From: Saccharopolyspora elongata
GTDB lineage: Bacteria; Actinomycetota; Actinomycetes; Mycobacteriales; Pseudonocardiaceae
Assembly (NCBI RefSeq): GCF_004348985.1
Contig: NZ_SMKW01000080.1
Location: 1 to 42,024 of the forward strand
Direction of reading: 5' to 3'
DNA: 42,024 bases
The notes below the pieces were generated by a model. The model was not told where the DNA came from and searched no databases. It saw only the letters and a program-made list of their open reading frames with translations. Positions 8,414 to 16,790 of this stretch are shown piece by piece. Made by a program: the position numbers and the translations under genes. Every line of letters begins with the position of its first letter. Positions within the stretch are counted from its first letter, which is position 1.

Positions 8414-9013
8414 TCAACCCGCCTCGGAGCGGGTGCGGCGAGCGTAGGCGCGGGCCGCGCGAGCACGATCGCCGCAGCGCACTGAGCACCAGTGGCGACG
8501 CCCCTGGCGCAGCAGGAACCGGTTGCAGGGCGTGGAAGCGCACGCGGTCAGGCGTTCGGCCTCGGACGAGGTGAGCAGGTCTGCGGCGTCGGCCGCCAAG
8601 GTGGCCAGGGCGTGCTCGACGATCGCGGTGGTGGGGTGCGGCGGCGTGCGGTACGGGCCGGTCTTGTCGTCCCACTGCAACAGCGGCGCGGTGGGAACGC
8701 GCGTCATCGCGTCGTTGATGGCCGCCACCGCCGCGGGCAGCGCTGGGAGACCGGCGGCACGCGAGGCGAACAACGACCTGATCTGCTCGCGCAGCGAACG
8801 CAGCTGCGCCGCGCACATCTCCTGCACGTCGGCGTGCGCCGGAGCCAGACCGCGTTCCACCAGCCAGTCGTTCGCCTGCGCGGGAGTCCCCAGGAGGTCC
8901 ACCGTCTGCTCGCCGGGCAGCGCGATCGCGGTGTTGGCCAGCGCGAGGGCCGAGTGCTCCTCCGCGCCCTGCGCAGGTGGGAGACCGGTCTGCGCACCCA
9001 GGGACTCCTTCAT
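8414..9013 (-). CDS. CGNR zinc-finger transcriptional regulator (ABATE domain), copy 1
   Basis: 199 residues. The N-terminal two thirds match the ABATE ligand-binding-like domain (ALALANTAIALPGEQTVDLL). The C-terminus is the CGNR zinc finger, with C158, C163, C176 and C180 (ACASTPCNRFLL, HWCSVRCGDR). The eponymous motif reads CGDR rather than CGNR. I start at ATG 9013 (MKESLGAQ), preceded by an AGAGG-like purine stretch. Family members are presumed stress-related DNA-binding regulators. It is convergent with the MBL gene at 7755. A paralogue is at 10401. Confidence 0.85.
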   Translation of the reverse strand: MKESLGAQTGLPPAQGAEEHSALALANTAIALPGEQTVDLLGTPAQANDWLVERGLAPAHADVQEMCAAQLRSLREQIRSLFASRAAGLPALPAAVAAINDAMTRVPTAPLLQWDDKTGPYRTPPHPTTAIVEHALATLAADAADLLTSSEAERLTACASTPCNRFLLRQGRRHWCSVRCGDRARAARAYARRTRSEAG

Positions 9014-9534
9014 GCCTCTCATGCTACAACTCGCGCACATCCGTGATGCGCAGCTCGCCCAGCCGACCTAAGTCTTCGGCACCGGGCACGCCCAATTGGT
9101 GATCTCGACGCGCACCGCGGTGCGGGGGCGCCGGATTCCGTACGGGGTTCCGGTGTGCACCGCGGAGGACAGCCGCATCCCCGATGCGGCAGAGGCGGGC
9201 GAACTGTCCGACGAACTCGACTCCAGCTGCGCTTGAGCCTTTGGAGGAGCGCACTCGCATCGATCGCCGGCAAGGTCTGGATACAACAGCCTCAACGGCG
9301 TCAGCCGCCATCTCCTGCCGCGATCGCCAAGCCCAAGACGCGAGCGCATCATGGCCCAACCTCAACGGAAGGCAATTGAGACCTGAACCCGCTGATTTCG
9401 CCGGCCAAGGAGCGGCTGCGGGCTGGTTTCGCTCGAGAGAGCAACCACGAGGACCAAAATGACCTTCACGGCGCTGCGCGCACCTGATCCTGGGACGGGA
9501 ATGCGCCTCCCGCCCCAGGGCGGATGTGTTGCGC
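9014..9534. other. Gene-poor stretch with one possible short coding remnant
   Basis: 520 bases with no convincing gene. CATCCGTGATG at 9038-9048 is a copy of the CGTGA motif upstream of the CGNR gene. From about 9072 to 9236 both strands have high third-position G+C. The plus frame (VISTRTAVRGRRIPYG ... ELDSSCA) and the minus frame (MRLSSAVHTGTPYGIRRPRT ... PVPKT) are both protein-like, so a short decayed gene is possible, but I cannot choose the strand. Confidence 0.3.
9038..9048. promoter_or_regulatory. CGTGA motif upstream of the first CGNR gene
   Basis: CATCCGTGATG has CATC/GATG arms around CGT and matches the left arm of the 7567 palindrome (ATCCGTGA). It lies 25 bases upstream of the CGNR start at 9013, a position suited to autoregulation. 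CTCTCATG at 9016-9023 resembles the CTCTCACG arm at 10319 with one mismatch. Confidence 0.4.
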
Positions 9535-10302
9535 TCAGAAGGTCAGGGCCTCGCCGTCTTCCGGCACGAGGACTTGCTGGGCGATGCCGTGCCGGCGGGC
9601 GAGTTCGCGCACGTCGTCGCGAGTGACGATGCAGTGGTTGAGCGCTTGCATGTGCACGGCGACGATGCGCGTCTGCGGAGCCGTCCGGTGCACCTGCAGC
9701 ACGTCCGTTGCGCCCATGATGATCGGGCTGCCGTCCTGCCACGTCGCTTCACCGGTGTTGAGAACGACGATGTCCGGCTGGTGCTCCTCCAGGGCCGCGC
9801 GCACGTGCTCGTTCCAGACGGTGTCGCCTGCCACGTACACCGTTGGCTCGCCAGAACGGCGGACGACGACACCACTGACCTCGCCCAGCCCCGGCCAGGC
9901 GGCCACGGTGGCATCCGAACCGTGCTGCCCGTCCGTGCGGACGAACTCCGCCCCTCCGACCTCGACGGGCCCGTCCATGACGCTCACGTCGGTGAAGCCC
10001 TCGGCGGCGATGATCTCGGCGTCGGCGGTGTTCTGCACCAGCAACGGCACCTCCCGAGGCAGCAGGGCGGCCGCAGCGGCGTCCCAGTGGTCGGGGTGCG
10101 TGTGCGTGACCACCACGACGTCCACGTCGAGAAGATCGTTCAGCGGCACCGTGAGGTCGACCGTGGGGTTCCGCGAGGAATCACCGACCGAGGTGGGCGC
10201 GGAACCGAACGAGCCCTTCGCCCCGAGCATGGGATCGACGAGAACGCGCTGGCCACCGGCCTCCAAGAGGATCGTGGCATTGCGAACCTGCGTGATCTTC
10301 AT
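9535..10302 (-). CDS. MBL-fold metallo-hydrolase (UlaG/L-ascorbate lactonase-like)
   Basis: 255 residues of the 'beta-lactamase superfamily domain' seen in UlaG-type lactonases. MKITQVRNATILLEAGGQRV opens the beta sandwich. Metal ligands are THTHPDHWD (66-74), H127, D160 (YVAGDTVW) and HMQALNHC (217-223). Unlike the shorter MBL protein at 7755, the bridging Asp is present. The reaction is probably hydrolysis of a cyclic ester or phosphoester; the substrate is not evident. It is divergent from the CGNR regulator at 10401, sharing a 98-bp promoter with nested palindromes. A TAGATA box 10 bases before the ATG suggests a leaderless or near-leaderless transcript. Confidence 0.85.
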   Translation of the reverse strand: MKITQVRNATILLEAGGQRVLVDPMLGAKGSFGSAPTSVGDSSRNPTVDLTVPLNDLLDVDVVVVTHTHPDHWDAAAAALLPREVPLLVQNTADAEIIAAEGFTDVSVMDGPVEVGGAEFVRTDGQHGSDATVAAWPGLGEVSGVVVRRSGEPTVYVAGDTVWNEHVRAALEEHQPDIVVLNTGEATWQDGSPIIMGATDVLQVHRTAPQTRIVAVHMQALNHCIVTRDDVRELARRHGIAQQVLVPEDGEALTF

Positions 10303-10318
10303 CAGTTGAACCTATCTA

Positions 10319-10399
10319 CTCTCACGCCTAATCGTCATTTTTGACGTGATGTCGACGCTACCCGATTATCACGTTTAGCAGCAATTGATACCGTGAGAG
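10319..10399. promoter_or_regulatory. Nested CGTGA palindromes between MBL and CGNR genes
   Basis: Two concentric inverted repeats fill this divergent promoter. The outer is CTCTCACG (10319-10326) with CGTGAGAG (10392-10399). The inner is ACGTGAT (10344-10350) with ATCACGT (10368-10374). All four arms carry the CGTGA/TCACG core. A local hairpin CGTCATTTTTGACG lies at 10333-10346. The outer right arm touches the ATG of the CGNR gene, and the outer left arm is next to the MBL -10-like box, so binding would block both genes. Confidence 0.55.
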
Positions 10400-10400
10400 G

Positions 10401-11006
10401 ATGGATGTTGAGACGGTCACACCGAACGCTCCCCTGCCACCGGCACCGGGTGCGGACGAGCACGTGTCCCTGGAACTGGCCAACAGCGCGGTGCAGGTGC
10501 CCACCAGGGGCGTCGTCGAGCTGCTCGGCACGCCGGCGGCAGCCACCCGCTGGCTCGTCGAACGAGGACTGGCTCCTGGAGGCGCCGAACTGCAGGACTA
10601 CTGCGCGGGCCTGCTCACAGATCTGCGCGGACACGTGCGCGCTCTGCTCGACGCCGCCGTTCGAGAAACACCACCACCGGACCCGGCCCTCACCGAAGTC
10701 AACCGGGCCCTGACCCTCACTCCGACCGCGCAGCTGCTGGGCTGGACCCCTGCGGACGGGTTCCACCGCGTCATTTCGCACCCCACGACGCGACTGGTGG
10801 AACACGCTCTGGTCACCATCGCGGCCGACGCGGTCTCCCTGGTGAGCGGCCCCGAAGCAACGCAGCTGGCAACCTGCGGGGCCGAGCCGTGCAACCGGTA
10901 CATGCTGCGCACCCATGCCCGGAGGCACTGGTGCTCGAAGCGCTGCGGTGACCGCGTACGCGCAGCGCGCTCATACGCACGCCGCAACGTTGACGCGGAC
11001 TCCTGA
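10401..11006 (+). CDS. CGNR zinc-finger transcriptional regulator (ABATE domain), copy 2
   Basis: 201 residues, clearly paralogous to the protein at 8414-9013. Shared blocks include VELLGTPAAATRWLVERGLAP, HPTTRLVEHALVTIAADAVS and the zinc finger (C159, C164, C178, C182; TCGAEPCNRY, HWCSKRCGDR). Again the family motif is CGDR, not CGNR. GAGAGG lies immediately before the ATG with no spacing, so translation may be leaderless or inefficient. It is divergent from the UlaG-like hydrolase and is the likely ligand of the CGTGA palindromes between them. Confidence 0.85.
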   Translation: MDVETVTPNAPLPPAPGADEHVSLELANSAVQVPTRGVVELLGTPAAATRWLVERGLAPGGAELQDYCAGLLTDLRGHVRALLDAAVRETPPPDPALTEVNRALTLTPTAQLLGWTPADGFHRVISHPTTRLVEHALVTIAADAVSLVSGPEATQLATCGAEPCNRYMLRTHARRHWCSKRCGDRVRAARSYARRNVDADS

Positions 11007-11069
11007 CACCAACGTCGTCGAGCGGTCGCGCCGAAGCCCGGCAGCACCCGACAAGAATGCACCGCCGCC

Positions 11070-12539
11070 CTAGAACGGATAGCTGCCGATCGAGCCCTGC
11101 GCGGTGATCCACTGCGTATCGCAGAACGTGTCGAGGTTGGCGCGGGTGCCTCCGAAGTGACCGCCCGCGCCGGAGGCCTTCATCCCTCCGAAGGGGATGG
11201 TCGCCTCGTCGTCCACTGTTTGGTCGTTGACGTGAATCATGCCCGACTCGATCCGATCGGCGAGCTCCATGCCAGCGAACGCATCCCGGGTGAGGATGCC
11301 GACGCTGAGGCCGTACTCGCTGTCGTTCAGGAGCGCGAGCGCCTCGTCGAGCGTGTCGTAGGTGATGACCGGAGCAACCGGACCGAAGATCTCCTGGCAG
11401 AAGGCCGGACTGTCCGCCGGGACATCGGCAAGAACCGTCGGCCGGTAGTGCAGCCCCTCGTACGTCCCGCCAGCGACGAGCCTGGCGCCCTGCGCGATGC
11501 TGTCGGTGACGATGGCGTGGACCTTGTCGCGCTGCTGGCCATCGATGAGTGGGCCCAATGCGTTGGCGGAGTCCGTTGGGTCGCCGACCGTGATGCGCTC
11601 GGCCGCGGCGGCCAGAGCGGCGGTGTACTCCACGGCGATGGAGGAATGGACGATGTGCCGGCCTGCGGTCATGCAGATCTGGCCCTGGTGCAGGAAGCTG
11701 CCGAACGCACCGGCGGAGGCCGCGGCCTGCACGTCGGCGTCGGGCAGCACGAGCAGGGCGTTGTTGCCTCCCAGCTCGAGGTGGACTCTCTTCAGCAGTG
11801 GGGCGGCCGCCGTGGCGATGGCCCGGCCTGCTGCGGTGGAGCCGGTGAAGGAGATGCACGCGACGTCAGGATGTGCGACGAGAGCCTGACCGACCTCCGC
11901 GCCACCGGGTACCACGTGCAGAAGCCCTTCCGGAAGGCCGGCCTCCGCCAGGAGTTCGGCCAGGGCCAGGCCGCCGGAGACGGAGGTCCGCGGGTCCGGC
12001 TTGAGGATGACCGCGTTGCCGACGGCCAGGGCGGGCGCCACCGATCGCAGCGAGAGGATGGCGGGGAAGTTGAAGGGCGAGATGACCCCGACCACGCCGA
12101 GCGGCACGCGGCGGGCCATCGACAGCCGGGGGCGGTTGGACCGCAGCAGTTCACCGTAGGGCTGGGAGGCCAGCGCGGCGCATTCGTTGAGTTCGGCGAC
12201 CAGCAGCGAGACCTCGAAAGTGGCTTTGCCCAAGCCGGATCCGGACTCGGGGACGAGCCATTTCAAGATCCGTTCCGGCTCCGACTCCAGCAGGTGGGCA
12301 GCCCTGCGCAGGACGGCGGCGCGCTGGTCAAAGGTACGCGCCGCCCAGTCGTTCTGAGCTCGCTTCGCCGCGGTGGCCGCAGTGGCAACGTCGTCTGCGC
12401 TGCCCGCCGCGATCGTGGTCAACACCTCCCCCGTTGCCGGAGCGCTGATGCTGATTTCTCCGGAGCTGCTTCCGGCGCTGGACAGAGGCGTCGACTGCCA
12501 CCGGGACCAGTCGGCGTGCAGTGCAGGTGTGGTGGTCAC
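11070..12539 (-). CDS. Aldehyde dehydrogenase (benzaldehyde/vanillin dehydrogenase-like)
   Basis: 489 residues of the NAD(P)-dependent aldehyde dehydrogenase superfamily, oxidising an aldehyde to its acid. Visible are the oxyanion Asn157 (VISPFNFP), the cofactor segment AVILKPDPRTSV and FTGSTAAGR, the general base E255 (HLELGGNN) and nucleophile C289 (GQICMTAGRH). The sequence most resembles benzaldehyde and vanillin dehydrogenases by its LGGNNALLVL and GQICMT segments, but the substrate is inferred. I start at GTG 12539, eight bases after GGAGGA. It follows the APC permease by 75 bases on the same strand, so they form one operon for uptake and oxidation. Confidence 0.87.
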   Translation of the reverse strand: MTTTPALHADWSRWQSTPLSSAGSSSGEISISAPATGEVLTTIAAGSADDVATAATAAKRAQNDWAARTFDQRAAVLRRAAHLLESEPERILKWLVPESGSGLGKATFEVSLLVAELNECAALASQPYGELLRSNRPRLSMARRVPLGVVGVISPFNFPAILSLRSVAPALAVGNAVILKPDPRTSVSGGLALAELLAEAGLPEGLLHVVPGGAEVGQALVAHPDVACISFTGSTAAGRAIATAAAPLLKRVHLELGGNNALLVLPDADVQAAASAGAFGSFLHQGQICMTAGRHIVHSSIAVEYTAALAAAAERITVGDPTDSANALGPLIDGQQRDKVHAIVTDSIAQGARLVAGGTYEGLHYRPTVLADVPADSPAFCQEIFGPVAPVITYDTLDEALALLNDSEYGLSVGILTRDAFAGMELADRIESGMIHVNDQTVDDEATIPFGGMKASGAGGHFGGTRANLDTFCDTQWITAQGSIGSYPF

Positions 12540-12614
12540 GAGGTGTTCCTCCAAGCGGGAAGACGTCGGGCATCGGGACGAGGTCGGGCGGGTTCCAGCT
12601 CCGGCAGGACCTGC

Positions 12615-14084
12615 TCAGTCAACGGCCTTCTGTGCTGCCTGCGACGGGGTTTTCGCAGTGGAATCGGCGGAGTCGACCACCGGGGCGACCAGCCGCACGG
12701 GGCGCCTGCGCAGGGAGGCCACCATCCCCGTGGCGAGCGACAACACACCTGCGACCGGGATCAGCCACGGCAGCAGCGAAGCCGGACCGCCCGTGATTCC
12801 GGTGAGGACGTCGAAGTTGGCCAGTGCCAGCACGATTCCGCTGCCAAGCCCCACGGCCCCCAGCATCGGCGCCACCATGGTCTGCCAGAACCCGCCTCGC
12901 CCGGCGCGTCGGCGGAAGTAGACGACGACGGCGACGGCCACGGCCGTCTGCAGCGTCAGGACAGCGATGGTCCCAAGACCGACGAGCCAGGAGTACAGCT
13001 GCGCGAACGGATCGGCGCCGGCGACCATGAAGGCACCGAGGACGGCCAGGGTGAGCACGCTCTGGACCACGCTCGCCCGGTGGGGGCTGTGGAATCGGTG
13101 GTGGGTGCTGCCGAGCGCCGGGGGCAGCAAGCCTGCGCGGCCCAAGGAGAACATGTAGCGGGACAGGGTGTTGTGGAAGGCCAGCAGCACCGCGAACACA
13201 CTGGTCACGACGAGGATCTCCATGACCTCCGTGGACAACGCGCCCACGAATGCGGTGTTGGCCGTGGTGACGAATCCAACCGGGTCCTCGGCGGCGGCCG
13301 ATTGGGCGTCAGGTCCGTGCGCAAGCCCGATCGCCCACGTGGTCAGCGTGTAGAAGATGCCGATCAGGATCACGGCGACGTAAGTCGCGCGCGGCACGGT
13401 GCGGTGTGGATCCCGAGCTTCTTCGCCGTAGATGGTCGTGGCCTCGAAGCCGACGAAGCAGGTGAAGGCGAACAACAGCGCGATGCCGGGAGTGCCGGAC
13501 AACACGTTGCTCGGGGCGAAGGCGTCCACGTTGAGGCCGTCGGAGCCGCCCCGGCTGATCACCACCGCGTCGAAAACCAGCAGGATCAGCACCTCGGCGA
13601 TCATCAGGACGCCGAGAACCTTCGCCGAGAGGTTGACCTCCAGGTAGCCCAGGACTCCTACGGCGAGCAGTGCTACGACGGCGGGAACCTGCCAGGTCAC
13701 CTCCACTCCATATCGCGCCAGCAGATCTGCTGCGAAGACACCGAACTGCCCGAACAGACCGAGCAGCATGCAGTTGTACGCGAGCAGCGCGATGCCGGCC
13801 GAGGCATGGCCCGCCCGATCGCCGAGACCGGCGGCGATGTAGGTGGTGAACCCACCGGCGCTCGTGAGGTGGCGGCTCATGGTCGCGTAGCCGACCGCGA
13901 ACAGCAGGAGGACCACCGCAGCCACCAGGTACATGCCTGGCGCTCCCGTACCGTTGGCCGAGAAGGCTACGGGACCCGCTCCCAGCGTGGCCCCCAACGG
14001 TGCCGCAGCGGCCACGACGAAAAAGACGATGCCGGACGTACCCACGGCCGACCGCTTGAGCTGCCCGGACCCCTCTGCGCTCAT
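12615..14084 (-). CDS. APC-superfamily amino acid/amine permease
   Basis: 489 residues with about 12 membrane segments. The first (GIVFFVVAAAAPLGATLG) carries the small-residue-rich helix 1 break of APC transporters, and AFTCFVGFEATTIYGEEARDPHRTVPRA is the conserved helix 6 to loop motif of this superfamily. Start is ATG 14084 with AGAGGTGG just upstream. It is the first gene of a leftward operon with the aldehyde dehydrogenase and is divergent from the LysR regulator. A cationic amine or amino acid is the likely cargo, oxidised downstream by the aminotransferase and dehydrogenase; this pathway is inference. Confidence 0.85.
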   Translation of the reverse strand: MSAEGSGQLKRSAVGTSGIVFFVVAAAAPLGATLGAGPVAFSANGTGAPGMYLVAAVVLLLFAVGYATMSRHLTSAGGFTTYIAAGLGDRAGHASAGIALLAYNCMLLGLFGQFGVFAADLLARYGVEVTWQVPAVVALLAVGVLGYLEVNLSAKVLGVLMIAEVLILLVFDAVVISRGGSDGLNVDAFAPSNVLSGTPGIALLFAFTCFVGFEATTIYGEEARDPHRTVPRATYVAVILIGIFYTLTTWAIGLAHGPDAQSAAAEDPVGFVTTANTAFVGALSTEVMEILVVTSVFAVLLAFHNTLSRYMFSLGRAGLLPPALGSTHHRFHSPHRASVVQSVLTLAVLGAFMVAGADPFAQLYSWLVGLGTIAVLTLQTAVAVAVVVYFRRRAGRGGFWQTMVAPMLGAVGLGSGIVLALANFDVLTGITGGPASLLPWLIPVAGVLSLATGMVASLRRRPVRLVAPVVDSADSTAKTPSQAAQKAVD

Positions 14085-14149
14085 CAGTCCACCTCTCGAA
14101 ATCAGCGAGCGCCGTCTGACGCCGTGCGTGCTGAAACTATGGGGAGGCT

Positions 14150-14177
14150 GTGAAGGCTGGACAACGGACGACTTCAC
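14150..14177. promoter_or_regulatory. Inverted repeat in the permease/LysR divergent promoter
   Basis: GTGAAG (14150-14155) and CTTCAC (14172-14177) are perfect 6-bp arms 16 bases apart, between the permease start (14084) and the LysR start (14280). LysR proteins usually bind such divergent regions, but the arms do not fit the T-N11-A rule, so this is a weak candidate. Confidence 0.25.
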
Positions 14178-14279
14178 GAACGCACAATCGTGTACCGCGA
14201 TCGCCCCAGGTCAGCAGCGGTTCGGCGGTCATGTGCCAGCCGTGCTGAGCGCTGCGGCACCTGCCTGAGAGGAAGCAAC

Positions 14280-15203
14280 ATGGAAATCCGCCAGCTCCGG
14301 TACGTCGTTCGCTTGGCCGAGACCTTGCACTTCGGCCGTGCCGCACAGCTGGAGCACATCGCCCAGTCCGCCTTCAGCGGGCACATCGCCAAACTGGAAC
14401 GCGATCTGGACGTGAAGCTGTTCGACCGGAGCCACCATCGAGTCGCGCTCACACCCGCCGGAGTCGCTTTCGTCGAACGCGCGGAGGAAATCCTCGCGCA
14501 GGTCGCCGGTGCCGCAGCAGAAGCGAAGTCGCTGGCGCCCCGGCACGAAGAGGTCTTGCGGGTCGGCATCTTCGCGGAAGGCGCCGGCGAGCTGACCCCC
14601 GTCATCCTGTCCGTTTACCGTGAACTGCAGCCTGACGTGCGGCTGGAGTTCACCGAACTGAGCATGGTCGACCAGCTGGAGAAGCTGGTTTCCAACGAGG
14701 TGGACGTGGCGTTCGTCCGCGCGCCCTTCGACGACGAGCGCATCTCCCTGCGGCCGATCTTCTCCGAACCCCGGGTCGCAGCCGTCCCACACCATCATCC
14801 GCTGGCGGACGCCGGAGAGATCTCCGTGACCGACCTGCTGGATGAACCCTTCGCGGCAGCAGGCACCGGCGCACCCGCCGGGTGGTCCTCGTACTGGAGC
14901 TGCGACGACCACCGCGGTGCGCGAGGTCGGGTGGCAACGCACGTCAGGTCCATCGGGGAGTGCCTCATGGCGATCTCCTGCCTTGGCGCCGTCGACACCT
15001 TTCCCCAGACAGCCGCGCGCCTGTTCCACCACGCCGGCGTCTCCTACGTGCCCGTCCCTGATGCGGCACCGAGCACGGTCACCGCTGCGATGCGGAACAA
15101 CGATCTCCGCCCACACGTCCGCGCCTTCGACCGGGCCGTCCAGCACGCAGTCAGGAATCACCTCGATCTGGTGCCGAACGCCGCGTTCGCGCCAGCGGCC
15201 TGA
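14280..15203 (+). CDS. LysR-family transcriptional regulator
   Basis: 307 residues. The N-terminal winged helix-turn-helix (MEIRQLRYVVRLAETLHFGR, then IAKLERDLDVKLFDRS) is followed by the long linker helix and a type 2 periplasmic-binding-like effector domain (LRVGIFAEGAGELTPVIL onward). ATG 14280 is preceded by GAGGAAG at good spacing. One oddity: the segment AGWSSYWSCDDHRGARGRVA in the effector domain is unusually rich in charged and aromatic residues. It is divergent from the permease/dehydrogenase operon and 237 bases upstream of the aminotransferase, so it probably controls both. Confidence 0.87.
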   Translation: MEIRQLRYVVRLAETLHFGRAAQLEHIAQSAFSGHIAKLERDLDVKLFDRSHHRVALTPAGVAFVERAEEILAQVAGAAAEAKSLAPRHEEVLRVGIFAEGAGELTPVILSVYRELQPDVRLEFTELSMVDQLEKLVSNEVDVAFVRAPFDDERISLRPIFSEPRVAAVPHHHPLADAGEISVTDLLDEPFAAAGTGAPAGWSSYWSCDDHRGARGRVATHVRSIGECLMAISCLGAVDTFPQTAARLFHHAGVSYVPVPDAAPSTVTAAMRNNDLRPHVRAFDRAVQHAVRNHLDLVPNAAFAPAA

Positions 15204-15440
15204 CGCGCGACAAAACCCCGCAGGCCGGACACGCACCCGTCACGCGCACGCGGGTCTGCTACCGCCATCGGGACCATCGCGCTCCGCGAACGGTCAATCT
15301 CAGATCGGGCATTGTGCGGAGGAAGCGCAGGGGAAACAGTGACTGAGGCGCCCTGATTGATTGCAGGATGCCCGTCACCCTGTCCTCAACTCATCGGTGG
15401 AATCTTTCCAAGGCCGGTGACGTGCACGATGGAGTTGTTG

Positions 15441-16784
15441 ATGCCCAAGCTGAGCATCGAGGCAAGCCTCGATACCTTCACCGCGAAGTTCGCCAAGTCC
15501 GCGGCGTTCACCCGTGCCGGAAAGCAGCTGATTCCCGGCGGTTACAGCAGAAATTCCTTCAACTTCGGCCCGCATGCGGTCTTCGCCGCCAGCGGAGACG
15601 GAGCTTACGTGGAGACGGTGGACGGACATCGACTCCTGGACTTGAACAACAACTTCACGGTGAACGTCCTCGGTCACAACCCTGCTTCGGTCACCTCCGC
15701 TCCGCAGAACGCCATCCCCTCGGGGATCTCCTTCGGCAACCCGAGCACAGCCGAGGCCGATCTGGCACAAATCCTGATCGAGCGGATTCCGTCGGTCGAG
15801 AGGGTGCAGTTCTCCTGCTCAGCCACGGAATCATGCATGAGCGCCATTCGCATCGCGCGCGCCCATACAGGCAGGACGAAGGTCGCCAAATTCGAGGGCG
15901 GATATCACGGGTTCAGCGATCCTCTGCACATCTCGTCCCACACACCGCCTGAGCAGGCCGGCACGGACGAGGCTCCGCGGGCAGTCGCGGACAGCGGAGG
16001 CGTCCCCGCAGACGACGTCAACAACCTCGTCGTGCTGACCCAGAACGACATGACGAGCACCGAGCGGATCCTCCGGGCCAACTCGAGCGATCTCGCATGC
16101 CTGATCCTCGAACTACAGAGCGGCGCCGGGGGCCTCGTCACCCTGGACCAGGAATTCGTCCAGGGAGTTCGGGCTCTGACGAAGGAGCTCGGCATCGTCC
16201 TGATCTTCGACGAGACGATCAGTCTCCGCGCCGGCTACCACGGGCTGCAGGGCGTGTACGGGGTGACTCCGGACCTCACCGTCATGGGAAAGATCATCGG
16301 CGGAGGACTCCCGCTCGGGGCGGTAGGGGGAGCAGCTGCCGTCATGAACGTTCTGGAGACGGGGAAGGTCACCATCTCGGGCACGCATCACGGGCACAAG
16401 CTCTCCCTCATCGCGGGCGCAGCGTGCATGAGAGCGTTGGATCGGGAAGCCTTTGACAAGCTCAACGCGCACTCGGCTCGGATCCTGTCCGAGCTGAACG
16501 AGTGGAGCCTAGCCAGAGGCAGCTCCTTCAAGGTCTACGGGAAGGGCTTTTCCCACATGGCCTACGGTTACATGAACGCCCCCGGACTGGAAGTGCGGAC
16601 CCACCGGGACTACTGGCGCAACGTGGACGGCGCCAAGACGCAGATCATCTCGCTCGAGCTCGCCAACCGCGGGTTCTTTCCAGTACACCGCGGCGAGCTC
16701 TCGCTCTCATTGCCCATGACCGACGATGACATCTCCTCCTTCATCGACACGATGAAAGAAATCGTGGTCGAACTCGAAGAATAG
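15441..16784 (+). CDS. Class III aminotransferase (glutamate-1-semialdehyde aminomutase-like)
   Basis: 447 residues of fold-type I PLP enzymes. PLP-binding Lys284 lies in MGKIIGGGLPLGAVGG, and Asp257 (IFDETISLRAGYHG) binds the pyridine nitrogen. The phosphate-binding segment reads SCSATESCMSAIRIAR where true aminomutases have SGTEA, and the heme-biosynthetic context is absent. It is therefore more likely a catabolic transaminase than HemL. I chose ATG 15441, six bases after GGAG; ATG 15429 is in frame but badly spaced. It lies downstream of LysR and near the permease/aldehyde dehydrogenase operon, consistent with converting an imported amine to an aldehyde. A strong hairpin follows. Confidence 0.82.
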   Translation: MPKLSIEASLDTFTAKFAKSAAFTRAGKQLIPGGYSRNSFNFGPHAVFAASGDGAYVETVDGHRLLDLNNNFTVNVLGHNPASVTSAPQNAIPSGISFGNPSTAEADLAQILIERIPSVERVQFSCSATESCMSAIRIARAHTGRTKVAKFEGGYHGFSDPLHISSHTPPEQAGTDEAPRAVADSGGVPADDVNNLVVLTQNDMTSTERILRANSSDLACLILELQSGAGGLVTLDQEFVQGVRALTKELGIVLIFDETISLRAGYHGLQGVYGVTPDLTVMGKIIGGGLPLGAVGGAAAVMNVLETGKVTISGTHHGHKLSLIAGAACMRALDREAFDKLNAHSARILSELNEWSLARGSSFKVYGKGFSHMAYGYMNAPGLEVRTHRDYWRNVDGAKTQIISLELANRGFFPVHRGELSLSLPMTDDDISSFIDTMKEIVVELEE

Positions 16785-16790
16785 GCGGAA

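Noticed and set aside
9024..9365. Minus-strand frame of 113 codons in the MBL/CGNR gap
   Set aside because: No ribosome site and no protein-like pattern; other frames over the same bases look equally good, so no strand can be chosen.
11157..14153. Long plus-strand open frame of 998 codons
   Set aside because: It is the antisense of the aldehyde dehydrogenase and APC permease genes, full of Gly/Arg/His runs, and crosses both without any domain. It is an artefact of high G+C.
15429..15443. Possible upstream start of the aminotransferase at 15357 or 15429
   Set aside because: Residues from 15357 are not family-like, and 15429 lacks a spaced ribosome site, while 15441 has GGAG six bases upstream.
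15441..16784. Assigning the aminotransferase as HemL for heme synthesis
   Set aside because: The phosphate-binding motif deviates and the gene lies in a catabolic neighbourhood, so the housekeeping role is not supported.
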